From the NCBI GenBank assembly GCA_032622095.1, contig CP136063.1, positions 267,649,426-267,713,425 of the forward strand: a stretch of 64,000 nucleotides of DNA, read 5' to 3'. Source of the DNA: Siphonodentalium dalli (taxonomy: Eukaryota; Mollusca; Scaphopoda; Gadilida; Siphonodentaliidae). Both the position numbers and the translations under genes were made by a program. This document shows, one piece after another, positions 1 to 11,125 of this stretch. Numbering within the stretch: the first letter of the stretch is position 1; each line of letters begins with the position of its first letter. Under the pieces are notes generated by a model that searched no databases, had not been told where the DNA came from, and was given only the letters and a program-made list of their open reading frames with translations.

Positions 1-254
1 ACTTCACGCCCCTGATACCTCTACCCCACATAGTACATAGCCTGCCCCAACAAACACACTCCCAAGTTCGTAAAATTCCTTTGCACATGTAGGAATTTTA
101 CAAATGACACTTCAAGCTTTCCCAGCTATTGCAAAGTTCCAACCGGACATGCCCCCCCCCCCTTTTAATGGTCGACCCCATTCATACATATTGAAATAAA
201 AACTCTCCGTGTACCCTATACACAAAATGTTATTTCTTGACTGTTCGAACCCAT

Positions 255-735
255 TTTAATAAATATGTAACCGAGTCACCCAAGGACCCTCCATACTATA
301 TATAAGCTAATTAGTCCTGGTGGCTCGTGATGGGAAGACGTTTTAAGAATTACTATGGGCAAAGAGTTATGCCCCTGGTCTCACCCCTATTTGACCTGGT
401 AACATCTGAATCCAAGTTACACAAGGACCATCAATACAAAATATAAGCTAACTATGTCAAATGGTTCTTGAGAAGATATTTTAAGAAAAACTATAAAGGG
501 AAAGAGTTAAGTTCTTGGCTCCGCCACTATTTGACCAAGTGATCCAATTTGAACAAATCTGAATCACAGTCACCCAAAAACCATCCATACCAAATATAAG
601 CTGAATAGACCTGATGCATGGTTATTGAGAATGTGTTTTAAGAAATAGAGGGAACATGTTATATCCCTGGCTCCACCCTATTTGTCCTGGTGACCACATT
701 TGAACAAATCTGAATCCCAGTCATCCAAGTACCCT
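255..735. repeat. Diverged ~150-bp tandem repeat, about three units
   Basis: A block with landmarks 'caaggaccatc', 'atataagct', 'gagttatgcccctgg' and 'tatttgacc' recurs at about 277, 421, 573 and (partly) 722, a period near 150 bp. Units differ by many substitutions and small indels, so this is old. Similar low-complexity units are familiar from mollusc intergenic DNA (from memory). No coding frame follows the repeat. The stretches 1-254 and 736-1102 hold AT-rich sequence with a C-run at about 150; I see nothing else there. Confidence 0.6.
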
Positions 736-1102
736 TCGACAGAAAATGGTAGATGTAAACAAATAAATGTACTTTAGCTCACTACTTCTTACGAATTGCC
801 ACTGAGTTATGCCCTTCGGTTTGCACACACAAAACGCACAAATTTAATTTACACATTGTTTGACTCAAATTGCCCATTTTCAACCCAAAAAGCAGACCAT
901 GGTAGAATAAATGTCAGTAGGCATAAATAAGCTTATTCGATCTGACAGAACTATGTTGGAGCCGAGAAATATTTGAAATAGAAAAAAATTAATATAGCAA
1001 TTTCACCAAAATTTCTTGCAAGAACACCATTCTGGACTCCTCGACCTATGACTTATGCCTATAGGTATTTACAACTGCCCCTACTTCACACGTTATAATG
1101 TT

Positions 1103-1604
1103 TTAAAGGCACGGCGGCATTCGTTGCAGAACTATTCATATTTGTTCAAATCGCCATCAACAGAAGGAATATTAAAAAATATATAGTTTTGTTCATATGC
1201 CAAACATAATCAGCGCTTAAATAGTATATTGTCGCCAAGACGTACGACGGTTTACGCAAACAAGAGCCTGCTCGTGTTACAGAAGTTGTGCTTCTGTTTA
1301 CATAACACAGCGCAATTCTATTGGTTAATCACACACATGTGATATAAACGCTCTTTATTATTTCCATATCAGGAAAACAGTAACAAATAACGCTCTTTAT
1401 GTTTACCATATCAGGATCTAAACAAAAGCCAGGTAACGTAACATAACAAAGGAAAACAAATTGACAATAACATACTGTTTATGCCATATTTCCGATTGGT
1501 ATAAGAACACAGTCTGTCTATATTTTACTATTTTTTCTGTTTATGGCGGTTTTTGACGGAGATTAATATTTTAACACCACCACCAACGCCGCCCGTATCT
1601 TTAA
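1103..1604. mobile_element. TTAA-flanked MITE, 'GGGCGGCG' family, copy 1
   Basis: TTAA at 1103-1106 and 1601-1604 flanks a ~494-bp body whose ends are inverted repeats: left begins AGGCACGG(C)GGC and the right end read in reverse begins AGATACGGGCGGCG. The interior carries two copies of the motif AACGCTCTTTAT. Other copies lie at 8705-9219 and 53613-54127, with a diverged one at 56992-57711. There is no long reading frame, so it is non-autonomous. TTAA targets are typical of piggyBac and Kolobok transposases; which one moved this family cannot be decided from the ends alone. Confidence 0.8.
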
Positions 1605-1768
1605 ATCAGTACAACCGACGTGTTTGCAATTGACTTTGTTTATTTTTGAATATGTTTTATTGAGATAAAAACATGAACACCATAAACACTTTAGTTCGCA
1701 AAACTAAAATACAATGGGTTCTATACAGGGAGTATAATTGTATATGTGCCGCTGACCATAAAGGAGAA

Positions 1769-2251
1769 CTTAAAGGTACTCAATCCGATAAAACTCTTCT
1801 CAATTACTATTTCAATGGCTTCGGGGGTCAAAAATATTTGATTCGAGTCGAGGAAGTCACCCATCGAAGCTCAGATTTGTTAGATATCGATTTTAGAAAT
1901 CTATTATTTTTCATTATCGGGAATACTATCTGGCCCAGAACTCAGTCAATATTGCGTTAAAATTACCACTTGATTTTAGAGTTATCCATCCTTGTCTGTT
2001 TGAATAGATTTGGAGTACACATCCAGAGCAGATTACGGCAGTTATTAGTACTCATCTCGAGAACATAACAAATTTCAAAAATCAATATCTAATAACTCTG
2101 AGCTTTGTTTGATGGGTTCCTCGACTCGAATCAAATATTTTTTACCCCCAAAGCCAAAGAAATAGTAATATAGGACCCTCTGATCGGATTGTTGTTGTTG
2201 GAATCTGTTGAGATGGGGACCCTCTTTACGGATTGAGTACCTTTAAAATAT
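1769..2251. repeat. Inverted pair of a decayed coding-like segment
   Basis: The segment 1769-1927 returns in inverted orientation at about 2045-2251, separated by ~117 bp. The plus arm lies inside a 95-codon open frame (1673-1960) including a run reading GGQKYLIRVEEVTHRSSDLL. The minus arm shows the same words (KYLIRVEE, SSELLDIDF) but with frameshifts and an AAC-rich expansion. This looks like two copies of one small gene fragment or repeat arranged head to head and decaying. I do not recognise the protein. Confidence 0.55.
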
Positions 2252-2262
2252 TATCATATATG

Positions 2263-3018
2263 AGCAATAAAGAGCATTCCTTATCCGCTTAGACGATATG
2301 TAGACACATTAGTACACAAGGGTCACCTGACCAGGGGAGTATCATGTGATAGACGCCTTTGACTTCATATGACGTAAATGAGGACTGATAAGTTATATTA
2401 ACATAGGTGATCAATGAAAATCGTTTATTATCTGCTCAGAATATATGTGGGAACACTCGCACATAGAAGCAATTTGATACACGGGGAGTGCTATGGAGTA
2501 GGTGCCGTTGACCTCAGATGACTTACAGAGGCACTAATAGTTATAAATAAAGAACGTTTGCTATCAACTTAAAATATAGAGGTAAATGTGTCATGCAATA
2601 GGTGATGTTAACACCAGGTGACTAACAGTTCATTTAAATAACCTGAAGGGCCACTAATAATTTACTCATTCTTTACCCCAGCTAGTGTTCAAAATAAACA
2701 TATTGATATTTTCTTTCTTAAACTTAATGATTGAATTCAACTCACACAACCGATACTAATTTATCAGCTGTATACATTTAACATGCTGTATACAAGTTAA
2801 TGGAACATTCTTTAATTTTGTCCATGCTATATCAGCTGGCCATGCCAGGAAGAAGAAAATACCATGACTTAAGATTTGTGTATTTGGGCACATCTGACAG
2901 GGAAATACATAGTTTGGTCATTTAGACCCGAAAACTTGAAATTGTTAAATTCGTTTTCAGAGAATGATCGCTTCCAGTATACAGTGTTTCTCGGTACTAC
3001 AGGTCTATACACATAGCT
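2263..3018. other. Unassigned AT-rich intergenic sequence
   Basis: No convincing reading frame, tandem repeat or terminal inverted repeat was seen. The stretch contains a variant of the recurring AAAGAACGTTTGC motif near 2556. Confidence 0.4.
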
Positions 3019-3025
3019 ACACAAT

Positions 3026-3570
3026 CAGGGGGGGGAATTTTTTTTCCGGCACATATGCCGGGGTGGGTGGGTGGTCAAAGCCACCAACAAGCAATTTTTT
3101 CCGCAACTAAAAAAAAATTTCTGCTTGTTTTTTTAGTGTTTGGCAATGAGTTGGGCTTCAAAACCACTTTGAATGAGAGAAATAATGTAATTCTAACTGG
3201 TAAACTGACTGCAGGCAGTTATCGTGTTGTATTTTGTTGCAAATTTTGAAATCCAAGATGGCCGCCGGCAGCCATGTTTTTTTTGGCCATATGACCTCAA
3301 AATGACTCATTCCTATTTACATGTCCATGTTAACATCCATGATAAATAGTATGCACAGAAATTCATATACAGCTGTTTACAGTGAATTCCCCCCCGCAAA
3401 TCTCTGTTTTAGTGTTAAAAGGGGGGGGGGGTGGGTGTAAAAAAATGGTCGGAAAAAACTGGCGAAAACGGAAAAAAAATTGGCGGTGGGGGTGGGTGGG
3501 TACAAAAAATGATCGAAAGGGAAAAAATGCCATACGTGCCTGAATTTTTTTTCCGACCCCCCCCCCCCCG
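3026..3570 (+). mobile_element. G-capped element with 7-bp target duplication, copy 1
   Basis: The element begins CAGGGGGGGGAATTTTTTTTCC and ends in a long C-run. The 7-mer ACACAAT occurs immediately before (3019-3025) and after it (3571-3577), a clean target-site duplication. A second copy in opposite orientation is at 4325-4870, so the boundaries are supported twice. Short frames on both strands are by-products of G- and C-runs. CA/TG-type ends with 7-8-bp duplications fit hAT-like, P-like or Dada-like DNA transposons; the superfamily is undetermined. Confidence 0.8.
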
Positions 3571-3577
3571 ACACAAT

Positions 3578-4310
3578 GGCAAAAATTTCATTCTCATTTC
3601 CATTCTGGGCACTCAAAATTCAATATTTTTGTTGCAGCGTTTACAAACTTGAATTTGGGAAATATAAGGGTCTCTGAATATAAAGATGTTACATTATTAC
3701 GAAAGGGACCTTTTTTGCTTTCTGAAGCTTTTCCATCACTCCAATAATTAAGCCACACCATTGACCATCGTTGCCATAACTACACATATACCCTTGATAT
3801 ACCGTATATTCTTGAAATAGTCTCTGTGTGGATTGTGTAGTACCATGCTGTATATCAGGTGTTTACTGTTTACGTATAAACATAATGTTATGATTTGAAA
3901 TATAATGTCGACGATGCAACAATTTTCATAAAATCTTAACAAACACGAATACTATTACTAGGACTACAAATGTTTCAGATATATCAATAATTGATGGAAA
4001 GAGTGACGGATGAGAACTGCTGATTTGGCAGTCTGAAATAGAACTTTCCACGGGAGAAAAACTTCTACATTACAACATAAACACCAATTGCACCATCACC
4101 CCAAGACTTGATTTAAAAAAAAAATTGTTTTCATTTTGATCAATATCACCTGCTTCACAAAATAACACCTACAGGTACGGGTTTTACATTCCAACGTTGC
4201 GACTGGATCATTCACGTTGGATGCTCAGACTTGAGCAGTGGACTTGAACGTGAAACAAGTTTTATTTTTATTTTTACGATTTCCCAACCTTATTCACAAT
4301 CACAATACTT
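3578..4310. other. Spacer between the two G-capped elements
   Basis: AT-rich unique-looking sequence with no recognised gene, repeat or RNA. It separates two oppositely oriented copies of the G-capped element, so the 3026-4870 interval forms a fold-back with ~545-bp arms and a ~750-bp loop. Confidence 0.5.
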
Positions 4311-4324
4311 TTAACCCTTTACCC

Positions 4325-4870
4325 CAGGGGGGGGGGGGGGGGGGGGGAGTCGGAAAAAATTTCAGGCACGTATGGCATTTTTTCCCTTTCGATCATTTTT
4401 TGTACCCACCCACCCCCACCGCCAAATTTTTTTCCGTTTTCGGCAGTTTTTTCCGACCATTTTTTGACACCCACCCCCCATTTTAACACTAAAACAGAGA
4501 TTTGCGGGGGGAAATTCACTGTATATGAATTTCTGTCCATACTATTTATCATGGATGTTAACATGGACATGTAAATAGGAATGAGTCATTTTGAGGTCAT
4601 TCGGCCAAAAAAACATGGCTGCCAGCGGCCATCTTGGATTTCATAATTTGCAACAAAATACAACACGATAACTGCCTGCAGTCAGTTTATCAGTTAGAAT
4701 TACATTATTTCTCTCATTCAAAGTGGTTTTGAAGCCCAACTCATTGCCAAAACACTAAAAAACAAGCAGGAAATTTTTTTTTAGTTGCGGAAAAAATTGC
4801 TTGTTGGTGGCTTTGACCACCCACCCACCCCGGCATACGTGCCGGAAATATTTTTTTCACCCCCCCCCTG
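4325..4870 (-). mobile_element. G-capped element, copy 2, nested in the hairpin MITE
   Basis: Reading leftward from 4870 this matches copy 1 from its CAGGGG end to its C-run end. The 7-mer TTTACCC flanks it on both sides (4318-4324 and 4871-4877). Removing the element and one TTTACCC restores the left terminal repeat of the surrounding MITE, so the nesting order is certain. It contains a run of about 20 G residues. Confidence 0.85.
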
Positions 4871-5016
4871 TTTACCCAACAAAACGGCCAAAACCGGCCA
4901 AATAAAGCTTCAACAGCCTAAAATATCTTCGGTCTGTCTCAATAGAACCATACAAATATGGATATCATTGGAACCGGCTCATTGACCACATTGTGATGGT
5001 TACAGTTATGCCCTGT

Positions 5017-5085
5017 GCCAATGCATTCTCTTATATATGCGAGTCGACCATAGGTCGCCTCGCATATATAAGAGAATGCATTGGC
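5017..5085. repeat. Prototype 69-bp hairpin of the shared cassette
   Basis: A 33-nt arm beginning GCCAATGCATTCTCTTATAT, a 3-nt centre ATA and the complementary arm, with one mismatch near the tip (GAGTCGACC against GGTCGCCTC). The mismatch gives the hairpin a polarity; the partner at 5166-5234 is the reverse complement. Intact copies also occur at 6838-6906, 11006-11074, 28958-29026, 29365-29433, 29489-29557, 32952-33020, 33090-33158, 39574-39642, 39722-39790, 53204-53272, 60687-60755, 60976-61044, 62234-62302, 62359-62427, 62697-62765 and 62984-63052. Nearly all are identical. Confidence 0.9.
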
Positions 5086-5264
5086 CTAAAAAAAATCTTT
5101 TTTTTAACACTTTTTACCATTTTTTCTTACATTCTTTAACAATTTTATAATTTTTAATGTGTTAAGCCAATGCATTCTCTTATATATGCGAGGCGACCTA
5201 TGGTCGACTCGCATATATAAGAGAATGCATTGGCACAGGGCCGTTCTGTTGGGTAAATGGTTAA

Positions 5265-5759
5265 AATTCGTATGTTGGCAGAGCTCATAGTTTATGGTTG
5301 ACACAGCTGAACCAGAACTGAGAACATTGCCTCACCCTTCCAGCGATCCACTATCCCGAACCATCCTATCGTATAGCATTGTGGGACTGATATCTCTGGT
5401 GGCGGTGCAACGTGGAGTTGTCATGCCAACACACATGTAGTATTGAAATATTAGTAAAGCAAATTCTTTCTAGTGAGGGGGTAGCTCTATTGTTCATTAA
5501 AATCAGTACACAGCTTATAATTGAAATTGAAATTTTAATTTGCAGAGTTGTAAAAGTGAATATATACACATACATTCACCTGCAAATACTGTGAATATGG
5601 AGTGTTGTTCCGAAAGCTCAACTTTATATTTGGACTCATTTCGTTATTATTTTTTGGTATTAAGTATATATTTTTTGATATATGAAACTCTAGCGTATGT
5701 GTGATGGATATTTATGAATTATAGATCACTGTTAATTCATCTCTGGTTTTATTCCTTTC
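5265..5759. other. Unassigned sequence upstream of transposase remnant
   Basis: AT-rich sequence without a recognisable gene. It may include the 5' part of the pogo-like element that starts to be recognisable near 5760, but I could not find its terminal inverted repeat. Confidence 0.35.
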
Positions 5760-8124
5760 AAAACCCAAAAGAAAAAGAAAGGCGAGAGATTTCTCCAAAG
5801 GATACCGGTGACAGATGGGAATACAGAAAAAACACAAAATGTAAAGAATGCCTTGGCCAAGATAAATAACAAGATTTCTTCTATCAACAGGGCAGCCATT
5901 GTATGTTATGTATCATATGGTCTGCTCCATAGACGAGTTAAAGGAAACTGCAGTATGAAAAGTAGGAATGGCTCGGAACCTGTTTAGGTGTAGAAGAAGA
6001 GGCTATGGCCACCTGGATGGCAGTTAGAGGGTTAGGACTGAAACCAAGTGAATTTCTCAGTATGGTTTCTAGAATAGTACAGAGTGAAGGTCGCAAGACC
6101 ACATTCAATGGAGATATAGACAAGAAATAGAAATATCGTTAACATTCGGAAGGAAACGTCCATTGAATCAAGCAGACCCAACCATAAACGGAAGATGTTG
6201 ACAGATGGTTTACATGATACAGAGAGTTTGTGAAAAGATATGACTTGATAGAAAAACCCGCGATAATTTGGAATGCAATATGGACAGCAAAGCTGGCAAG
6301 GTTATCGGACCTATGAAAATCGCAAGCACAAAACAAATCCCACATTTACAAGTGCATCTTCAAAACAAAGGATTACGGCAGTTTTTGCATGCAATACTGA
6401 AGAGAATAAAATTCCACCGCTTCTGGTATACCAAGTCCACTACCAAAGGGATGCAACCCTTTAATAGATAAATGGAACGAACAGCAATTGAATACACACG
6501 AACAGGGTCGACGAATCAAGAAAGTTTTTTAAATTTGAGCATTTTGATAAACATGCGGCACTGGACAGACATAGTATTCTATTAATAGACAGTGTATGCA
6601 GCCATATTGATTTCGAAGTGTTTTTGTATGCCATAACCATGGGAATACGTACAAATGTACAAACTTGTACCATGCAATGCTACACAATTGGATACTGATG
6701 TCTTCGGTACAATGAAGACAAAATGGAACGATGTAACAAGAGCGTTTTGTAGAGATAATCCAGTCTGTTATCGGTAAAATAAATTTTGTTGAGAAGTTGC
6801 AGAAGTGTTAACCCTTTACCGAACAGAAAGGCCCTGTGCCAATGCATTCTCTTATATATGCGAGTCGACCATAGGTCGCCTCGCATATATAAGAGAATGC
6901 ATTGGCTTAACACATTAAAAATTATAAAATTGTTAAAGAATGTAAGAAAAAATGGTATGGTCGACTCGCATATATGGTCGACTCGCATATATAAGAGAAT
7001 GCATTGGCACAGGGCATAACTGTAACTATCACAATGTGGTCAATGAGCCGGTTCCAATGATATCCATATTTGTATGGTTCTATTGAGACAGACCGAAGAT
7101 ATTTTAGGCTGTTGAAGCTTTATTTGGCCGGTTTTGGCCGTTTTGTTGGGTAAAGGGTTAAATAACATTTGCTAGCCATTTGTTATATCCAATAGTTTCC
7201 GAGCATCATGGACACATCCAGTTGACAGATATCAAATCAGCAAGAATTCATTGAAGCATGTACATTGAAGCGTGCACTTATGCCAAATGGATCTACGAAC
7301 ACAAATAATGATGCTGCATCTATTCCTCTTGAAGTATTCCTGAGCATGTTGGCTACACCACAGAAGAAACTCTATTATAGAACAATTGAAGAGAAGTATG
7401 ATGTGACAGAATCATCACCAACTTTCAAAACAGACAAACCATTATGTGACCCAGAACCAAATACAACAACAAGTGAACACAATACGTGTACTAGTATGGT
7501 GCCTATAATGGTCTGGACATTCTTGTTGATGTAGCAGCACAGGAGATTCGAGAAACTGAGATATCTCAGGGCTTCATGGATACTCATATGTTCCTAACAT
7601 GTGAACTGAAAAGAGCACAATAAGACGGTTAGCGAGAGAATTCCAAGATAACATGATATCTGCAGAGGGCATCATGTGGCTTGCTCTAAAAGAACTGGAC
7701 AAAGCTAGGAGTACAGCCATGAGAGGGGGGAGCGAGAGAAAAGTATGTGGGGGGGGGGGGGGACCGTCAAGTGAAATAGATGCTGGGTATATGGGAATAT
7801 GGGATCAAATGGGAAGATGATCAGGAAAATGAGGATCTGTCTACTTGGGTCGAATGTGTGATCTGCAGAATATGGGTTCACGAAGAATGTATACATGAAA
7901 GTTGCATATATAGGCCTACTACCTCAGCATTGGACAAAGTAGATGAAGATTTAATTTGCCACTTGTGCAATGGACTTTTAACAAATATACACATGCATCA
8001 TTGTGATATTAATGCATGCTATTATGCATGGGTACCTGATATGTTTCCTACTCGCTTTAAAATTAAAAAAATATTAGTTACGAGCGATTGTAGATCCATT
8101 CCACTCATTTCTGGTACACAATAA
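5760..8124 (+). pseudogene. Decayed pogo/Tigger-like transposase with C-terminal zinc finger
   Basis: Reading through several frames recovers an ordered protein. First comes a basic start (KRKRKARDFSKGYR) and a psq-like helix-turn-helix stretch near 5830-5900. Next is a CENP-B-like segment (EEAMATWMAVRGLGLKPSEF, GRKTTFNGDIDKKW) at 6000-6130. Then comes a DDE region with IIWNA near 6260, QRITAVFACN and PPLLVY at 6370-6440, and ALDRHSILLIDS near 6555, where pogo families carry a catalytic Asp. The C-terminal part at 7265-7534 is followed at 7840-7980 by a PHD-like finger (ECVICRIWVHEEC, then LICHLC). Known pogo/Tigger transposases cut and paste at TA. Frameshifts, stops, a G-run at 7749 and an inserted MITE at 6808-7161 show it is dead. 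Confidence 0.75.
6808..7161 (-). mobile_element. Hairpin-cassette MITE, CCCTTTACCCAACA/TTAA type, copy 2
   Basis: TTAA flanks at 6808-6811 and 7158-7161, with a CCCTTTACCGAACAG end on the left and GTTGGGTAAAGGG on the right. It is inserted into the pogo-like pseudogene; excising it plus one TTAA joins VEKLQKC to the downstream coding-like segment. The first hairpin (6838-6906) is intact. The second is rearranged: its left arm is missing and a TATGGTCGACTCGCATATA block is duplicated (6955-7000). Confidence 0.85.
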
Positions 8125-8704
8125 ATAAATCGCAATGATTTCATGTATATACAGTGAAGGCAAATCTGTTTCATATGGTCAATATGATCAGATCAGATAA
8201 AACAGAAGGACAAAAGAACTATATGTATATATATTCTCAAAAGTTACTCAGATACTAATGGTGAAATTCTTCTGTATATTACCCAAAGCAATACAGTAGC
8301 TACGGTAGCTTAAAAAATTATTCGAAGTCCAAGGCAATTTCAATGAAACCAACATGTATTTTACAGTTTTTACTTGTTCCGGTATGGTGCATTAAATATC
8401 ACACTTGGAATGATATAGCCTATGAGCCTATCTTGTATATATTGGAGTGTTCTATTCGTACATTTTGTATATTAGAGTGACATAAATAATTATTTTTGCC
8501 CATGTCACACAGAATGACATTCTTCGATATCTACAGGTCTACATGGTATGACGCCTTGGCATTTGCCATTTCTTTCAGTGGAACAACAGAGAAATAAGCT
8601 AACAATCTGGCGCTACATTATATTGTATATTATTTTAACTGGACAAGTGGAACCCTGAAAACATCTTTAGTTGATACATGTAATTGAATACACATAAATT
8701 CCAT
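8125..8704. other. Unassigned AT-rich sequence
   Basis: No gene or structured repeat seen. It probably includes the 3' flank of the pogo-like element; no terminal inverted repeat was recognised. Confidence 0.35.
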
Positions 8705-9219
8705 TTAAAGGCACGGGCGGCGTTCGTTGCAGAAATATTCATATTTGTTCAAATCGCCATCAACAGAATGAATATTAAAATATATTTAGTTTTGTTCATA
8801 TGCCAAACATAATCAGCGCGTAAATAGTATATTGTCGTCAAGACGAACGATGGTGTACGTAAACAAGAGCCTGCTCGTGTTACAGAGGTTGTATTTCTGT
8901 TTACATAACACAGCGCAATTATATTGGCTAATCACACACAAATTATATAAACGCCCTTTATTATTTCCATATCAGGAATAACAAATAACGCTCTTTATGT
9001 TTACCTTATCCGGATCAAAACAATAGCCAGGAAACGTAACGTTTTTTGCTTTTGTTTACATAACAAAGGAAAAACATTTGACAATAACATACTGTTTATG
9101 CCATATTTCTGATTGATATAAGAGCAAAGTCTGTCTATATTTTACTATTCTTTCTGATTTTTTGACGGAGGTGAATATTTTAACAGCATACCCACCGCCA
9201 ACGCCGCCCGTATCTTTAA
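8705..9219. mobile_element. TTAA-flanked MITE, 'GGGCGGCG' family, copy 2
   Basis: TTAA at 8705-8708 and 9216-9219 encloses ends AGGCACGGGCGGCG and CGCCGCCCGTATCT, matching copy 1 at 1103-1604 in the same orientation. The interior again carries the CGCTCTTTATG motif. Non-coding. Confidence 0.85.
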
Positions 9220-9245
9220 GGGAAACAAATAGACCGGATAGATCA

Positions 9246-10344
9246 TCATACACATGAATTGGATGCAGGCCAGCACCTATGTATACATGAATTGGATGCA
9301 GACCAGCACCTATGTATTAAACATGAATTGGATGTAGGCCAGCACCTATGTATTAAACATGAATTGGATGCAGGCCAGCACCTATGTATTAAACATGAAT
9401 TGGATGCAGGCCAGCACCTATGTATTAAACATGAATTGGATGCAGGCCAGCACCTATGTATTAAACATGAATTGGATGCAGGCCAGCACCTATGTATTAA
9501 ACATGAATTGGATGCAGACAAGCACCTATGTATTAAACATGAATTGGATGCAGACCAGCGCCTATGTATTAAACATGAATTGGATGCAGACCAGCACCTA
9601 TGTATTAAACATGAATTGGATGCAGGCCAGCACCTATGTATTAAACATGAATTGGATGCAGACCAGCACCTATGTATTAAACATGAATTGGATGCAGGCC
9701 AGCACCTATGTATTAAACATGAATTGGATGCAGGCCAGCACCTATGTATTAAACATGAATTGGATGCAGACCAGCACCTATGTATTAAACATGAATTGGA
9801 TGCAGGCCAGCACCTATGTATTAAACATGAATTGGATGCAGGCCAGCACCTATGTATTAAACATGAATTGGATGCAGACCAGCGCCTATGTATTAAACAT
9901 GAATTGGATGCAGGCCAGCACCTATGTATTAAACATGAATTGGATGCAGGCCAGCACCTATGTATTAAACATGAATTGGATGCAGACCAGCACCTATGTA
10001 TTAAACATGAATTGGATGTAGGCCAGCACCTATGTATTAAACATGAATTGGATGCAGACCAGCGCCTATGTATTAAACATGAATTGGATGCAGACCAGCA
10101 CCTATGTATTAAACATGAATTGGATGCAGGCCAGCACCTATGTATTAAACATGAATTGGATGCAGACCAGCGCCTATGTATTAAACATGAATTGGATGCA
10201 GACCAGCACCTATGTATTAAACATGAATTGGATGCAGGCCAGCACCTATGTATTAAACATGAATTGGATGCAGACCAGCACCTATGTTTACCATTAACAG
10301 AATGCAGGCCAGCACCTATGTTTATCATTAAACAGAATGCTTAG
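9246..10344. repeat. 36-bp minisatellite, 29 units
   Basis: Unit core GAATTGGATGCAGGCCAGCA plus CCTATGTATTAAACAT, 36 bp. About 29 tandem units run from 9253 to 10290, with irregular edge units. Because 36 is a multiple of three and no frame has stops, long frames appear on both strands with 12-residue periodicity; these are by-products. Variants (GCAGGCC, GCAGACC, GTAGGCC, CAGCGCC, CAAGCAC) are interspersed. Confidence 0.95.
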
Positions 10345-10896
10345 GATCAATACTCAAACTCACTTGAATTATTTCAGTCAAGTGCAATTTAAACAGAGAA
10401 GTCTTGATCGTACGATCTAGCGCCATGAAAGGATACCAAATTTACAAGGTGCGGCCACCATTATCGCAGCAACCTACACAATTGAGAGTGGATAGAGAGT
10501 ATTTTAATATTCATGATCGCAATGCCTGCCAAGTATGGGTACCACCACTGAATTAATTTTATTCGCCAGAACATGAATCTGTTATCGATTACACGGCACT
10601 ATAGCTGGTCCATACTGTATAGGTGCCCCTTTTAACTACATGTGTTGTCGCGTCAGTTTCCATGGACATACACATGGCTGCATGAGTCTAGTGCCTTTTA
10701 TATACATACAGAATGAGCTCCAATATGTTAAAGGGACGTACACACCAAACCTTTGAGGTGTACTTTTGCAAATAGCATATTCAAAATGAGGCCAGGGCCT
10801 GTGTTCGCTCCGTTCGGGTTGGTCGTATTAGATTATAATACATACGTCCCTGTGAAGCATGCAGTTCTAGGAAACCGACTATTTCCCCACAAGGGT
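10345..10896. other. Unassigned sequence
   Basis: No gene recognised. A short 9-bp inverted pair (AGGGACGTA near 10734, TACGTCCCT near 10847) encloses ~120 bp and could be a small MITE, but the evidence is weak. Confidence 0.3.
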
Positions 10897-11125
10897 TTAA
10901 CCCTTTGAGTGCCAGGGGCTGATCTCATCGGCCCTAAACCTACAAAATAAGTCTGTTAAAGAATATAAGAATAAATTATTAAAATTGTAAAAAAAAAATT
11001 GTTAGGCCAATGCATTCTCTTATATATGCGAGGCGACCTATGGTCGACTCGCATATATAAGAGAATGCATTGGCACAGGGTATATGGGTTGATACAAAAA
11101 TCGCACCTGGCACTCAAAGGGTTAA
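10897..11125 (+). mobile_element. Hairpin-cassette MITE, CCCTTTGAGTGCCAGG/TTAA type, copy 1
   Basis: TTAA at 10897-10900 and 11122-11125. The termini CCCTTTGAGTGCCAGG and CCTGGCACTCAAAGGG are perfect 16-bp inverted repeats. The interior holds one 69-bp hairpin (11006-11074) with the same GGCACAGGG edge seen in the other type, plus the 'tctttaacag'-like AT spacer. The terminal repeats differ from the CCCTTTACCCAACA type beyond the first six bases. Non-coding, piggyBac-like by target and ends. Confidence 0.85.

Larger units (their letters stand above)
4311..5264 (+). mobile_element. Hairpin-cassette MITE, CCCTTTACCCAACA/TTAA type, copy 1 (interrupted)
   Basis: The left terminus reads TTAACCCTTTACCC at 4311-4324, is interrupted by a 546-bp insertion, then resumes TTTACCCAACAAAACGG at 4871. 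The right terminus is TTCTGTTGGGTAAATGGTTAA ending at 5264. The TTAA duplication and CCCTTT end are typical of piggyBac-like elements. Inside are two 69-bp hairpins (5017-5085 and 5166-5234), inverted relative to each other and separated by a T-rich spacer. No coding capacity. Same-type copies are at 6808, 29335, 32922, 39421 and 62081. Confidence 0.85.

Noticed and set aside
3377-4570. Pro/Phe/Gly-rich small proteins near the G-runs
   Set aside because: They are translations of G- and C-runs and T-runs of the G-capped elements on both strands.
5017-5085. Hairpin as a tRNA gene or a transcription terminator
   Set aside because: No cloverleaf or A/B boxes; a simple long stem with a 3-nt tip. 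Rho-independent terminators are not relevant in this genome.
9246-10344. Long open frames of 360 codons on both strands in the 36-bp minisatellite
   Set aside because: The unit length is a multiple of three and happens to lack stops in several frames; frames on both strands are equally long, so they are repeat by-products, not a repeat protein.
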